Shown here piece after piece: positions 1-8,353 of a stretch of 64,000 bases of DNA (the stretch's first letter is position 1; each line of letters opens with the position of its first letter). The stretch comes from Altererythrobacter rubellus. GTDB taxonomy: Bacteria; Pseudomonadota; Alphaproteobacteria; Sphingomonadales; Sphingomonadaceae. Both the position numbers and the translations under genes were made by a program. The stretch spans positions 1,674,001 through 1,738,000 of the forward strand of contig NZ_CP127221.1 of NCBI RefSeq assembly GCF_030284385.1, read 5' to 3'. The notes beneath the pieces are model-generated. The model ran no database searches. It was given only the letters and a program-made list of their open reading frames with translations, and was not told the DNA's origin.

Positions 1-1118
1 TAGATTTCAGCATCGAGGTTTGTGAAGCGGTTATGCAAGTTCTGGCCCCAACACCAGAGCATCCGATCATTCTCAATCTGCCTGCCACTGTCGAAGCGGC
101 GACGCCCAATATCTACGCGGACCAGATCGAGTATTTCTGCCGCAATCTGCCCAATCGTGATGCAGCGGTGATCAGCCTGCACACACACAACGATCGCGGT
201 ACTGGTGTTGCCGCGGCCGAGCTTGGCCTAATGGCAGGTGCAGATCGTGTTGAAGGTTGCCTGTTCGGAAATGGAGAGCGAACCGGCAACTGTTGCCTCG
301 TGACGGTTGCACTCAACATGTATACACAAGGGATCAATCCCGGCCTCGATTTTTCAGATATCGACCGAACCATCGAAACGGTTGAGTATTGTAACGAGCT
401 GCCCGTGCACCAACGCCACCCCTATGGCGGTGAGCTGGTGTTCACCGCCTTCTCCGGCTCACATCAGGACGCGATCAAGAAAGGCTTTGAAGCCAATGAT
501 CAGCAAAATGACGAGCATTGGCGCGTGCCCTATTTGCCCATTGATCCTGCGGACTTGGGCCGTGACTATGAAGCTGTCATCCGCGTCAATTCGCAGTCAG
601 GCAAAGGCGGCTTTGCCTGGGTTTTGGAGCAAGACCAAGGCCTGAAGCTGCCCAAGAAGATGCAGGCAGACTTCTCCAAACATGTCCAGCACATGGCGGA
701 CGAGCTTGGCCGTGAGCTGAACGCAGCCGACATCTGGGAAGCGTTCAAATCCGCCTATTACGTCCAAACAGACAGCAAGCACTTCCAACTGGTTTATTAC
801 GATGAGAGCCGCGCGCCCGACGGAACGCGCGTATTTGCTGGAAAGATCGCGGTTAAGGGCCAGGAGCAAAGCGTTTCCGGCCGGGGCAATGGCCTGATCT
901 CGTCTGTGGTCACGACCCTGGAAGAAAGCTTCGGGCTAGATTTGAAGGTGCTCGATTATTCCGAGCACGCCATGGGTTCAGGCCGCGATGCGCGCGCGGC
1001 GGCTTATTTGATGTGCCAATCGGGCGACCGGATCATCTGGGGCTGCGGAATCGATGAAGACGTTGCCACGGCCAGCGTACGCGCCGTGCTCAGCGCGGCG
1101 AATGGTATTGTTGGCTAG
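1..1118 (+). CDS. leuA: 2-isopropylmalate synthase, C-terminal part (5' end outside window)
   Basis: LeuA condenses acetyl-CoA with 2-oxoisovalerate, the first committed step of leucine synthesis. The open frame runs from base 3 with no stop, so the gene is cut by the window edge; the ATG at 33 is internal, because DFSIEVCEAV just before it is LeuA sequence. The end of the TIM barrel carries the metal-binding SLHTHNDRG and the GNGERTGN motif. The C-terminal regulatory domain that senses leucine follows, with SGRGNGLISSV and a GSGRDARAAAY stretch. The layout fits the long (about 550 aa) LeuA form. Identity is firm; the true start cannot be seen. Confidence 0.95.
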   Translation, partial: DFSIEVCEAVMQVLAPTPEHPIILNLPATVEAATPNIYADQIEYFCRNLPNRDAAVISLHTHNDRGTGVAAAELGLMAGADRVEGCLFGNGERTGNCCLVTVALNMYTQGINPGLDFSDIDRTIETVEYCNELPVHQRHPYGGELVFTAFSGSHQDAIKKGFEANDQQNDEHWRVPYLPIDPADLGRDYEAVIRVNSQSGKGGFAWVLEQDQGLKLPKKMQADFSKHVQHMADELGRELNAADIWEAFKSAYYVQTDSKHFQLVYYDESRAPDGTRVFAGKIAVKGQEQSVSGRGNGLISSVVTTLEESFGLDLKVLDYSEHAMGSGRDARAAAYLMCQSGDRIIWGCGIDEDVATASVRAVLSAANGIVG

Positions 1119-1571
1119 CGTCCGCAATTGGGTCGGAAAGCGACATATATTCCTTTAAGCCGCCAGAACAGACTGACCAGTAATGCCGTTCAAATACTTG
1201 CATTGAGATAATCCAACAGGCGTTCCATTACCTTCATCCCTTCTAGATGTGTGTACAAATCTCAATCACGCCCAAATTTTGATGTGTTCTTGCAAAATGA
1301 GTGTGGTTCACTCTCTCATGCTTGAGATATAGTCTCTTGCTGTCGCACTTTTCTCAAAGAAAACTTCATTCGATCGATCAGCTTACTCACATTTTCCTAC
1401 ACTGACTTGCACATATCGAACCTTGCCGATGACCGAAGCCCACCCTTTTCGCTATCAAAATGTGGTTCGACACAGCGAGTTTTCCGGTCCACCTTTTCTG
1501 GCAAAGGACAGTGTTCCAAGTGTTCCACCGTGTTGGAATTGGCGAACTGTGCACGAGGGGGATAAGCCGCG
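1119..1571. other. Intergenic region without a recognisable gene
   Basis: This 453-base stretch between leuA and the amidohydrolase is AT-richer than its flanks and has no convincing ORF. Near its 3' end are two GTGTTCCA copies (1511-1518 and 1520-1527) and an inverted pair TTCCAA (1514-1519) / TTGGAA (1533-1538), a possible operator just upstream of the next gene. No clear terminator for leuA was seen. Confidence 0.5.
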
Positions 1572-2621
1572 ATGACTGAAGCTATAATCGAGCCTGATCT
1601 GCCGATCATAGATCCGCACCATCACCTGTGGGATCTTCGGCCCATTATACCCGTGTTCCCGGCGCCCCGGCATCGATTCATCGAAACGCTGGTGCCGGCC
1701 GCGTACTACACGTTCGACCAGTTCAACGAAGAGGTTGCAGGCAGCGGTCATAACGTCGTCGGCACGGTCTTTATGGAATGCGGTGCCTTCTACAACGCTG
1801 TCTATGGCGATGCGAAAAAGGTAGTTGGCGAAGTCGAATTTGTAAACGGTGTCGCAGCGCAATCGGCGAGCGGTCTTTACGGCACCAGGCGGCTTTGCGC
1901 CGGGATCGTTGGCCATGCGGACTTGATGCTGGGCGCGGCAGTGGGCGAAGTGCTCGATGCGCTTGCGGCGGCTTCGCCCCGTTTCAAGGGCATCCGCCAT
2001 GCAGGCGCATGGGATGCGGACCCCGACGTGCTTGGCCCTCCATTTGCCCACCCGCCTGAGCGTTATCTCGATGCGGGCTTTCGCGAAGGGTTCTCTGAAC
2101 TCGGCAAACGGGGAATGAGCTTCGATGCGTGGATCCTTGAACCACAACTTCCCGACGTGATTGACCTTGCGCGGGCGTTTCCCGACACGCCGATTTGCCT
2201 GGATCACTGCGGCACGCCGCTGGGCAGCGCGAGCTATGAGGGCAAACTTGCAGAACGGTTCGACATCTGGCGCGCCAACATTCTTGAACTGGGCAAATGC
2301 GAGAATGTGATGATCAAGCTTGGCGGGCTGGCCATGCACAATTGTGCGATGCCGGAACAAGGACAGGCGGCGGGCATAGGGTCGGAAGAGCTCGCGAGGC
2401 TATGGCAGCCCTATATCGAAACCTGCATCGAAGCCTTTGGCACCAAGCGTGGAATGTTCGAAAGCAACTATCCGGTGGATCGCTGGGGCGCGACCTATCC
2501 TGTGCTCTGGAACGCATTCAAACGCATCACATCAGGTGCAAGTGCGGAGGAAAAGGCAGACCTTTATGCGGGCAACGCAGCGCGATTCTATAGAGTCGAG
2601 CATTTGCTGCCATCCGCATGA
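1572..2621 (+). CDS. Amidohydrolase family protein (COG3618-type TIM-barrel hydrolase)
   Basis: 349 aa. The N-terminus has the metal-binding PIIDPHHHLWDL motif of the amidohydrolase 2 family, a TIM-barrel fold used by lactonases and decarboxylases such as 2-pyrone-4,6-dicarboxylate lactonase-like enzymes. Further family signs are FKGIRHAGAWD mid-protein, CLDHCGTPLG in the second half and FESNYPVDRWG near the C-terminus, the usual place of the last catalytic Asp region. The start ATG follows a purine-rich GAGGGGG. It stands alone downstream of leuA after a 450-base gap, so the substrate cannot be inferred from context. Family assignment is solid; the reaction is unknown. Confidence 0.85.
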   Translation: MTEAIIEPDLPIIDPHHHLWDLRPIIPVFPAPRHRFIETLVPAAYYTFDQFNEEVAGSGHNVVGTVFMECGAFYNAVYGDAKKVVGEVEFVNGVAAQSASGLYGTRRLCAGIVGHADLMLGAAVGEVLDALAAASPRFKGIRHAGAWDADPDVLGPPFAHPPERYLDAGFREGFSELGKRGMSFDAWILEPQLPDVIDLARAFPDTPICLDHCGTPLGSASYEGKLAERFDIWRANILELGKCENVMIKLGGLAMHNCAMPEQGQAAGIGSEELARLWQPYIETCIEAFGTKRGMFESNYPVDRWGATYPVLWNAFKRITSGASAEEKADLYAGNAARFYRVEHLLPSA

Positions 2622-2729
2622 CGTTACGGCATCGGTGTGTTGCGTGCGCTAGTAAAATCACCCCCTTCACAGAGCTGGAACCCGCGCTAAATAGCCTCGT
2701 AAATCAGAATATCCCTTTGGAGTATCCGT

Positions 2730-3716
2730 ATGGCCCTTCCCGCACCGTTTGACCGTCTTCGCCTGCCACTGATCGGCTCTCCTTTGTTCATCGTTTCCGG
2801 CCCTGAACTCGTCATTGCGCAGTGCAAGGCTGGTATTATCGGAAGCTTCCCCGCATTGAACGCTCGCCCACAGACATTGCTTGACGAGTGGCTCCATCAA
2901 ATCACCGAAGAATTGGCAAAGCACAATCGCGAGAACCCCGATCGCCCGGCGGCGCCGTTTGCGGTCAACCAGATCGTCCACAAATCCAATGATCGCGTGA
3001 TGGCTGACATGGCGACTTGCGAAAAGTGGCAAGTTCCCATGGTCATAACATCACTGGGTGCGCGCGAGGAGATTTTCCAGGCTGTGCGCAACTGGGGCGG
3101 GATCACGATGCACGATGTCATCAACAACCGTTTTGCCAACAAAGCGATCGAGAAAGGTGCGGACGGGTTGATCCCCGTTGCTGCGGGTGCTGGCGGCCAT
3201 GCAGGGGCGCTTTCACCATTCGCCTTGATGCAGGAAATTCGCGAATGGTTCGACGGCCTTGTCGCCCTTTCTGGCTCAATCGCCAACGGATACTCGATCC
3301 TTGCAGCACAGGCGATGCGTGCAGACTTCGCCTATGCGGGCAGCGCATTCATCGCCACCAAAGAAGCTAATGCTGACCAAGGTTACAAGGAAGGCATCGT
3401 CGGCGGCGACGCTAGCGGGATCGTGTACACCAATCTCTTCACCGGCGTTCACGGCAATTACCTTCGCAGCTCAATCGAAAAGGCCGGGTTGGATCCCGAC
3501 AATCTTCCCGAAAGCGATCCTTCCAAAATGAATTTTGGTAGCGGTGGCAACACCAAAGCCAAGGCCTGGAAAGACATTTGGGGCTCGGGCCAGGGCGTTG
3601 GCGCAGTTAAGTCTGTCGGGTCGGTGGAAGACATGGTTGCCCGTTTTGAGCGTGAGTACCATGCTGCGAAGGAAGGGCTTGCAGGTAAGACTGGCTACAA
3701 AGCCTGGAACAGCTAA
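2730..3716 (+). CDS. Nitronate monooxygenase family protein
   Basis: 328 aa, an FMN-dependent TIM-barrel enzyme of the nitronate monooxygenase (formerly 2-nitropropane dioxygenase) family, which oxidises alkyl nitronates such as propionate-3-nitronate. Visible signs are the N-terminal PLIGSPLFIVSGPELVIAQ, the flavin/phosphate-binding GAGGHAGALSPF around residues 155-166, and SGSIANGYSILAAQAMRADFAYAGS. Length matches the family. The gene is monocistronic in appearance and convergent with the decayed AHH locus. The same family includes enoyl reductase FabK, but the GGHAG context and length favour NMO. Confidence 0.9.
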   Translation: MALPAPFDRLRLPLIGSPLFIVSGPELVIAQCKAGIIGSFPALNARPQTLLDEWLHQITEELAKHNRENPDRPAAPFAVNQIVHKSNDRVMADMATCEKWQVPMVITSLGAREEIFQAVRNWGGITMHDVINNRFANKAIEKGADGLIPVAAGAGGHAGALSPFALMQEIREWFDGLVALSGSIANGYSILAAQAMRADFAYAGSAFIATKEANADQGYKEGIVGGDASGIVYTNLFTGVHGNYLRSSIEKAGLDPDNLPESDPSKMNFGSGGNTKAKAWKDIWGSGQGVGAVKSVGSVEDMVARFEREYHAAKEGLAGKTGYKAWNS

Positions 3717-4162
3717 GTCGCTGCCCAAAGCAGTTCGGCCATCGCATCGAGTTCGGTAAAATCAAACCCGGTTCCCAGCGGATCCTCGCGGTTGAGGACA
3801 ATGCCGCGGCGATCGGCAAGTAACCTCTTGCGCAAAGCGCTCTGTAGGAGCGACAACCGGTAGAGCGAATCCACCATGGCTTTCGCCGGGTCGCTCAATC
3901 GTTGCCTCGACCATGTCTCCTCAACGCATCCGACCCGTTCAATAACCATCTCGTTGTAATCGCGATGCGGCCCACGATGCAGCGGCATTGACTTCTGAAC
4001 GGCCGCTTCTTCGTTAGCTGGCAGTAAAAGACCGTTGGCTCTGAAATCCTGAAAGCCCACGCGCCGCAAGCCAATCTGGGAGAACATCCTTCCGAAGCAA
4101 TGTTTTGTGAGCAATTGACAAGGCAAGAGATGATGGCGTTGAAGTCCGGGATCATATCCAGG
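3713..4162 (-). pseudogene. AHH-type nuclease-fold protein, 5' end lost or recoded
   Basis: Read on the minus strand, this frame gives YDPGLQRHHLLP, then GFQDFRANGLLLPANEEAAV, MPLHRGPHRDYNEMV and a C-terminal LNREDPLGTGFDFTELDAM. This is the pattern of the AHH family of HNH/EndoVII-fold predicted nucleases, with the HH pair and the downstream HRGPHRxYN intact. An in-frame TAG at 4163-4165 lies four codons before YDP, and no ATG or GTG follows it, only a TTG inside the HHLL motif (4126). The reading frame therefore lacks a normal start. It overlaps an unrelated frame (3895-4386). I call it truncated; leaderless or TTG initiation remains possible. It ends over the stop of the nitronate monooxygenase gene. 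Confidence 0.6.
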
Positions 4163-4386
4163 CTAATCGAGATGCCACGGTTCTGGCTAATGAATCGATA
4201 GATGTCTTCAGAGCTTGGACGATACCCATCTCTGAACAAAAAATAGATACCGTGCACATCACTTCGCGCTTGGTGATCCAAACCCTTTGACACAATTACA
4301 GCCAGCTCTCCACTCCTGCATCCGGCCCTGATCCCCTTTTGGCCAAAATTATTCAGCACCTCGAGTCTTGGAAAATGATTATACAA
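3895..4386 (-). CDS. Hypothetical protein overlapping the AHH frame
   Basis: 163 aa, not recognised. Residues 1 to about 85 look protein-like (GELAVIVSKGLDHQARSDVH, GIYFLFRDGYRPSSEDIYRF), while the second half is the out-of-frame shadow of the AHH coding frame and is rich in Cys and Arg, as a shadow would be. The likely reading is that an unknown ORF of about 80-90 codons was joined to the body of an AHH gene by a deletion or frameshift near 4140-4165. Base composition is nearer 48% GC, lower than the neighbours. Whether any product is made is unclear. Confidence 0.35.
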   Translation of the reverse strand: MYNHFPRLEVLNNFGQKGIRAGCRSGELAVIVSKGLDHQARSDVHGIYFLFRDGYRPSSEDIYRFISQNRGISISLDMIPDFNAIISCLVNCSQNIASEGCSPRLACGAWAFRISEPTVFYCQLTKKRPFRSQCRCIVGRIAITTRWLLNGSDALRRHGRGND

Positions 4387-4416
4387 TTTAAGTGGTAAAC
4401 GCTGCCACCGCCTTCA

Positions 4417-4902
4417 TCAATAAATACCGAGCTTTATCGCCTCTACTAAAGTAATACCCAAATCCTTTGCAGCATTGAGATCAGTATCCGGTAATACTTT
4501 TAAAGCTTCGATTTCTTGACGAGTCTGAGAGTGGGTTCTCACAATCCAAGGGTCGCTAACTCTTCGCAAGCGCCAGCCAGTGGCGATCCGATCCACTTGA
4601 CGCTGCGCGCCCTCCCCATCCGAACCCGCTGCGATGATCGTTGCATATGCGCGACCTTCGATATGGCCCAGAACAGGGTAATAACACCGATCAAACATTT
4701 CCTTCATTTCGCCGCTCATCGTCGCAAGGTTCTCAGGGCACACAAAAACGTATGCAGATGCCGACAAGATATCTTCGGGGAATACGGCGGATGCCCGGGC
4801 CAAGCGGCCCAGTTCAGCTGCACCGGCCGCGACATTGCGAGCCAGGGCCTCGCTGGCACCAGTCCGGCTATGCCAGATGACAAGGAGATGAGGAGCAACC
4901 AT
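4417..4902 (-). CDS. Flavodoxin-family / NAD(P)H oxidoreductase-like protein
   Basis: 161 aa with the flavodoxin-like fold. The N-terminal LLVIWHSRTGASEALARNV corresponds to the FMN phosphate-binding loop (S/T-x-T-G), and PENLATMSGEMKEMFDRCYY is the second flavin loop seen in NADPH-dependent FMN reductases. Expected role: a cytosolic flavoprotein passing electrons or reducing quinones or flavins. It sits between a degraded locus and the divergent recJ gene. The partner is unknown. Confidence 0.75.
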   Translation of the reverse strand: MVAPHLLVIWHSRTGASEALARNVAAGAAELGRLARASAVFPEDILSASAYVFVCPENLATMSGEMKEMFDRCYYPVLGHIEGRAYATIIAAGSDGEGAQRQVDRIATGWRLRRVSDPWIVRTHSQTRQEIEALKVLPDTDLNAAKDLGITLVEAIKLGIY

Positions 4903-4984
4903 GGTGCAGATTGTCAGACGTTCAGATGCGGAAAGTCAATTGCCAGCACTGTTCGTAGTCCACTTCCTCGGGTAATCTCCCCCG

Positions 4985-6769
4985 ATGGCATCGCGATCCC
5001 TCAACCATGTTCTTGGCGTTCAACGTTCCCTTTCCGGCAAAGCCTGGCTTTGGCGCGGCGGAAACATGGAAATCGATCCTGCTAGTTCGGGCATAGGCGA
5101 TAACATTACGACCCAGCTGCTCAAAGCCCGCGGCGTTTCGGACAGTGACATTCCACGCAATCTCAATCCCACGATGCGCGAATTCTTGCCTGATCCCAGC
5201 ATCTTCAAAGATATGGACAGCGCAGCCGAGCGGATCGTCCAGGCGATCCTGAGCAATGAAAAGATTACTGTTTATGGCGATTACGATGTGGACGGCGCAA
5301 CTAGCGCGGCCTTGCTTATCAACCTGCTGAACGATCTTGGCGCAGAAGCAGAATATTACATTCCGGACCGTCTGCTTGAAGGATACGGCCCCAGCGGTGA
5401 AGCTCTGATCAAACTGGGAGAAGCAGGTTCCAGCCTGATCGTCACCGTCGATTGCGGTGCGATGGCGTTCGATGCCTTGAAACAGGCGCACGATGCCGGG
5501 GTCGATGTGATCGTAGTCGATCACCACAAATGCGCAGCAGAACTACCTTTGGCTGCTGCGCTGGTTAATCCCAACCGTCTCGATGAAGATGATGAGGCCG
5601 CTGCACATGGTCATATGGCGGCGGTAGGTGTTGCCTTCCTGCTCGCCATTGCGCTTATCCGGACTTTGCGAGAGCAGGCGTTCTTTGAAGATCGTGCAGA
5701 ACCCAATCTGATGGCACTCCTCGACCTTGTCGCCCTGGGCACGGTTGCCGATGTTGCCGCCCTTTACGGAATCAATCGTGCGTTTGTAGCACAAGGCCTG
5801 AAAGTAATGGGCAAGCGCGAGCGGGTCGGGATGTCTGCCCTGATCGACGCAAGCCGGTTGAAGCGCGCACCGCAATGCAGCGATCTGGGGTTCGCGCTGG
5901 GCCCGAGAATCAATGCCGGCGGCCGGGTGGGCGAGTCGACCCTCGGTGTAAGGCTCCTCACTACCAACAACCGATACGAAGCAGCAGAAATTGCAGAGCA
6001 ATTATCCCGGCTCAATGAAGATCGCCGTGCGATCGAAGCAGAGGTTCAGGCCGCAGCAGAAGATCAGATCGCATCCCAACACAATCGTTCGGTCTTGCTA
6101 CTATCGGGATCAGGCTGGCACCCTGGCGTGATCGGGATCGTTGCAGGGCGAGTTAAGGAGAAAACAGGCAAACCAAGCCTGGTCATTGCGATCGATGATG
6201 ACGGGACCGGCAAGGGTTCGGGCCGGTCAATCTCTGGTGTTGACCTGGGTGCGGCAATTATCGCGGCGAAGGAAGCAGAACTTCTGGTGGCCGGAGGCGG
6301 TCATGCAATGGCGGCAGGACTCACGATAGAAACTGCGAAGATCAATGCCTTGGCAGACTATCTTGATGAAAGGCTGTCGCGCGATGTCGAGAAAGCGCGT
6401 TTGAACCAGGCCATGCAGCTTGACCTCGCACTCGCTCCGGGCGGTCTGGTCCCGGATCTCGTCACTACGCTAGATCAGGCTGGGCCCTATGGCGTGGGCT
6501 GGCCTGCACCACGTGTCGCTGTCGGGCCCGTAAGAATCGTAAAAGCCGATATTGTGGGGACGGATCATTTGCGGATCATTGCCGCCGGCGAAGACGGTCG
6601 ATCGTTCAAGGGAATCGCGTTTCGCGCTGCGGATACAGAGATGGCGCAAACCATGATCCATCGCTCACACGGACGGCGTTTTCACTTGGCTGGACGGGTT
6701 AAGATCGACGATTGGGGCCCGCGCCCTCAAGCCGAATTGCATCTGGAAGACGCCGCTTTCGCAGATTGA
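4985..6769 (+). CDS. recJ: Single-stranded-DNA-specific exonuclease RecJ
   Basis: 594 aa 5'-3' ssDNA exonuclease acting in recombinational and mismatch repair with RecQ and RecF-pathway proteins. The DHH-superfamily signature is complete: GDYDVDGATS at about residues 98-107 (D99, D101, D103) and VDHHK at 178-182. The C-terminal DHHA1 part has AGGGHAMAAGLTI, followed by an OB-like tail. Length is normal for the family. The upstream start is kept because NHVLGVQRSLSGKAW before the second Met looks like conserved RecJ N-terminus. Confidence 0.95.
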   Translation: MASRSLNHVLGVQRSLSGKAWLWRGGNMEIDPASSGIGDNITTQLLKARGVSDSDIPRNLNPTMREFLPDPSIFKDMDSAAERIVQAILSNEKITVYGDYDVDGATSAALLINLLNDLGAEAEYYIPDRLLEGYGPSGEALIKLGEAGSSLIVTVDCGAMAFDALKQAHDAGVDVIVVDHHKCAAELPLAAALVNPNRLDEDDEAAAHGHMAAVGVAFLLAIALIRTLREQAFFEDRAEPNLMALLDLVALGTVADVAALYGINRAFVAQGLKVMGKRERVGMSALIDASRLKRAPQCSDLGFALGPRINAGGRVGESTLGVRLLTTNNRYEAAEIAEQLSRLNEDRRAIEAEVQAAAEDQIASQHNRSVLLLSGSGWHPGVIGIVAGRVKEKTGKPSLVIAIDDDGTGKGSGRSISGVDLGAAIIAAKEAELLVAGGGHAMAAGLTIETAKINALADYLDERLSRDVEKARLNQAMQLDLALAPGGLVPDLVTTLDQAGPYGVGWPAPRVAVGPVRIVKADIVGTDHLRIIAAGEDGRSFKGIAFRAADTEMAQTMIHRSHGRRFHLAGRVKIDDWGPRPQAELHLEDAAFAD

Positions 6770-6832
6770 TTGAAAACTGGGCTTGACCGGAATCGCGCGC
6801 CCATCTAGAGGCGCGCTCTCGCAAACGAGCGT

Positions 6833-6907
6833 GGCCCGTTCGTCTAGCGGTTAGGACGCGGCCCTTTCACGGCTGAAACACGGGTTCGATTCCCGTACGG
6901 GTCACCA
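6833..6907 (+). tRNA. tRNA-Glu (TTC)
   Basis: 75-nt cloverleaf with encoded CCA. The acceptor stem GGCCCGT pairs with ACGGGTC, the T-loop reads GGTTCGATTCC, and the anticodon loop CTTTCAC gives TTC. It follows recJ by about 60 bases. Confidence 0.97.
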
Positions 6908-6989
6908 CCTTTTCTCCCGCTCTCGTTAAATCGACGCAGTTCTCACCAAACTGCGCGTAGTTGCCCTTTCCTTGTCCGCTTGATCTGAT

Positions 6990-8189
6990 ATGGGCAAGGT
7001 AATGGATAGCGGATCAGAACAACCGATCGGTGCGATACTGATTGCGGCCCTTGCCTGTATTGCGCTGGCTATGTTTGGCGTGGGCTTGGCTACAGTTGCT
7101 GGTGTATTCATCCTTTGGATTGGCTCGATATTCCTCGCGAACGCCCGGCCGCCGCAGATCGAGAGTCAGCCAGACACGGATATCATTTCCAGCAAGTCTA
7201 TGGCCAAGCTGATCAAGCATTCGGCAACGCCGCTGTTGGTAATCGAAGGTAGCAAGGTGACCCTGGCAAGCCGATCCGCTCAGCGGCTGCTTGGCAAGCA
7301 TATCATCGGGCAAGATGTTCGGATGGCCTTTCGGCAGCCGCAAGCGATCAAATTGCTCAACAAACAAAAGAGCGGCCTGGCGATTATCAAGGGTCTCGCC
7401 AGGCGCCGCGATATTTGGCGCCTGAAGTTACAGAAGATCGATACATCGATGTCTGTGATTGAACTGACTAGCCTGACGGCAGAGGCCGACATCAGCCGTG
7501 CGCATACCGATTTTGTCGCCAACGCGAGCCATGAGCTGCGTACGCCGCTCGCTTCCATCATCGGATATGTCGAAACACTCCGCGAGGATGGGACTGATCT
7601 AGACAACAAGACTTCGAAGAAATTCCTCGAGACTATCCATCGTGAAGCGCAACGCCTTGAGTCGCTTGTCTCTGATTTGATGTCCTTGTCCCGCATCGAG
7701 GCCGAGAAACATGATGAGCCCAGCGGTATCATCGAATTCGGAAAATTGATTACGCAAGCCGCACGCGATGCCGCCGGCGCAGAGCGTTTGGATCGAGTCA
7801 ATTTTGATATCGATGACACCTTGCGGATCAAGGGAGACGCGCAGCAGATTGAACAGCTGGTACGAAACCTTACCGATAACGCGCTGAAGTATGGCGACCC
7901 GGAACAACCAGTGAGCCTGCAGCTAACGGAAGGCAAAGATGGCCAGGCACGCTTCACTGTCTGTGATCGAGGCGCCGGGATCGATCCTCAGCATCTGCCT
8001 CACCTTACCAGACGCTTCTATCGCACTGATCCAGGGCGCAGCCGCGCCGCTGGCGGCACTGGATTGGGATTGGCCATCGTGAAGCATATTGTGGAGCGAC
8101 ACCGCGGACGCCTCGACATCGAGAGCCAGTTGGGCAAAGGCACCAGTGTGATCGTCAGGGTTCCGGCGGTCACAGGTGAAGTGGACTGA
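6990..8189 (+). CDS. phoR: Phosphate-regulon sensor histidine kinase PhoR
   Basis: 399 aa membrane kinase. Hydrophobic segments cover about residues 13-50, then a PAS-like region, then the HisKA motif NASHELRTPLASIIGYVETL with the phospho-acceptor His at residue 181. The HATPase domain has NLTDNALKYG, DRGAGI and GGTGLGLAIVKHI. It is assigned to PhoR rather than another kinase because pstCAB-phoU and phoB follow on the same strand. PhoR phosphorylates PhoB when phosphate is scarce, and PhoU/PstB hold it off when phosphate is plentiful. A second in-frame ATG lies at 7002. Confidence 0.9.
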   Translation: MGKVMDSGSEQPIGAILIAALACIALAMFGVGLATVAGVFILWIGSIFLANARPPQIESQPDTDIISSKSMAKLIKHSATPLLVIEGSKVTLASRSAQRLLGKHIIGQDVRMAFRQPQAIKLLNKQKSGLAIIKGLARRRDIWRLKLQKIDTSMSVIELTSLTAEADISRAHTDFVANASHELRTPLASIIGYVETLREDGTDLDNKTSKKFLETIHREAQRLESLVSDLMSLSRIEAEKHDEPSGIIEFGKLITQAARDAAGAERLDRVNFDIDDTLRIKGDAQQIEQLVRNLTDNALKYGDPEQPVSLQLTEGKDGQARFTVCDRGAGIDPQHLPHLTRRFYRTDPGRSRAAGGTGLGLAIVKHIVERHRGRLDIESQLGKGTSVIVRVPAVTGEVD

Positions 8190-8207
8190 CTGTCATGAAT
8201 TTGTCTT
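8190..8207 (+). promoter_or_regulatory. Pho box (PhoB operator) upstream of pstC
   Basis: CTGTCAT-GAAT-TTGTCTT: two 7-bp half-repeats on an 11-bp period, close to the PhoB consensus CTGTCAT-N4-CTGTCAY. It starts one base after the phoR stop codon and lies about 145 bases before pstC, so pst transcription is probably induced by PhoB~P under phosphate limitation. Confidence 0.75.
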
Positions 8208-8353
8208 ATTTCTTTCACAATGTGGAGAAGGGCTGAGCGGCATGGACGCCAGATTCGCGCTTACGCAATAATGACACAGTCTCGCATTAGCCTTGCAACA
8301 CTAGACGATCGCGCACCGGCAAGCGTTGGTGCATTAGGGCAAAACGTTCAATC

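Noticed and set aside
1513-1525. GTTC-N5-GTTC resembling a LexA box
   Set aside because: The spacing is 5, not 7, and the gene downstream has no link to DNA damage.
1455-2360. 301-aa minus-strand ORF opposite the amidohydrolase
   Set aside because: It is the antisense shadow of a conserved plus-strand gene with no family signature.
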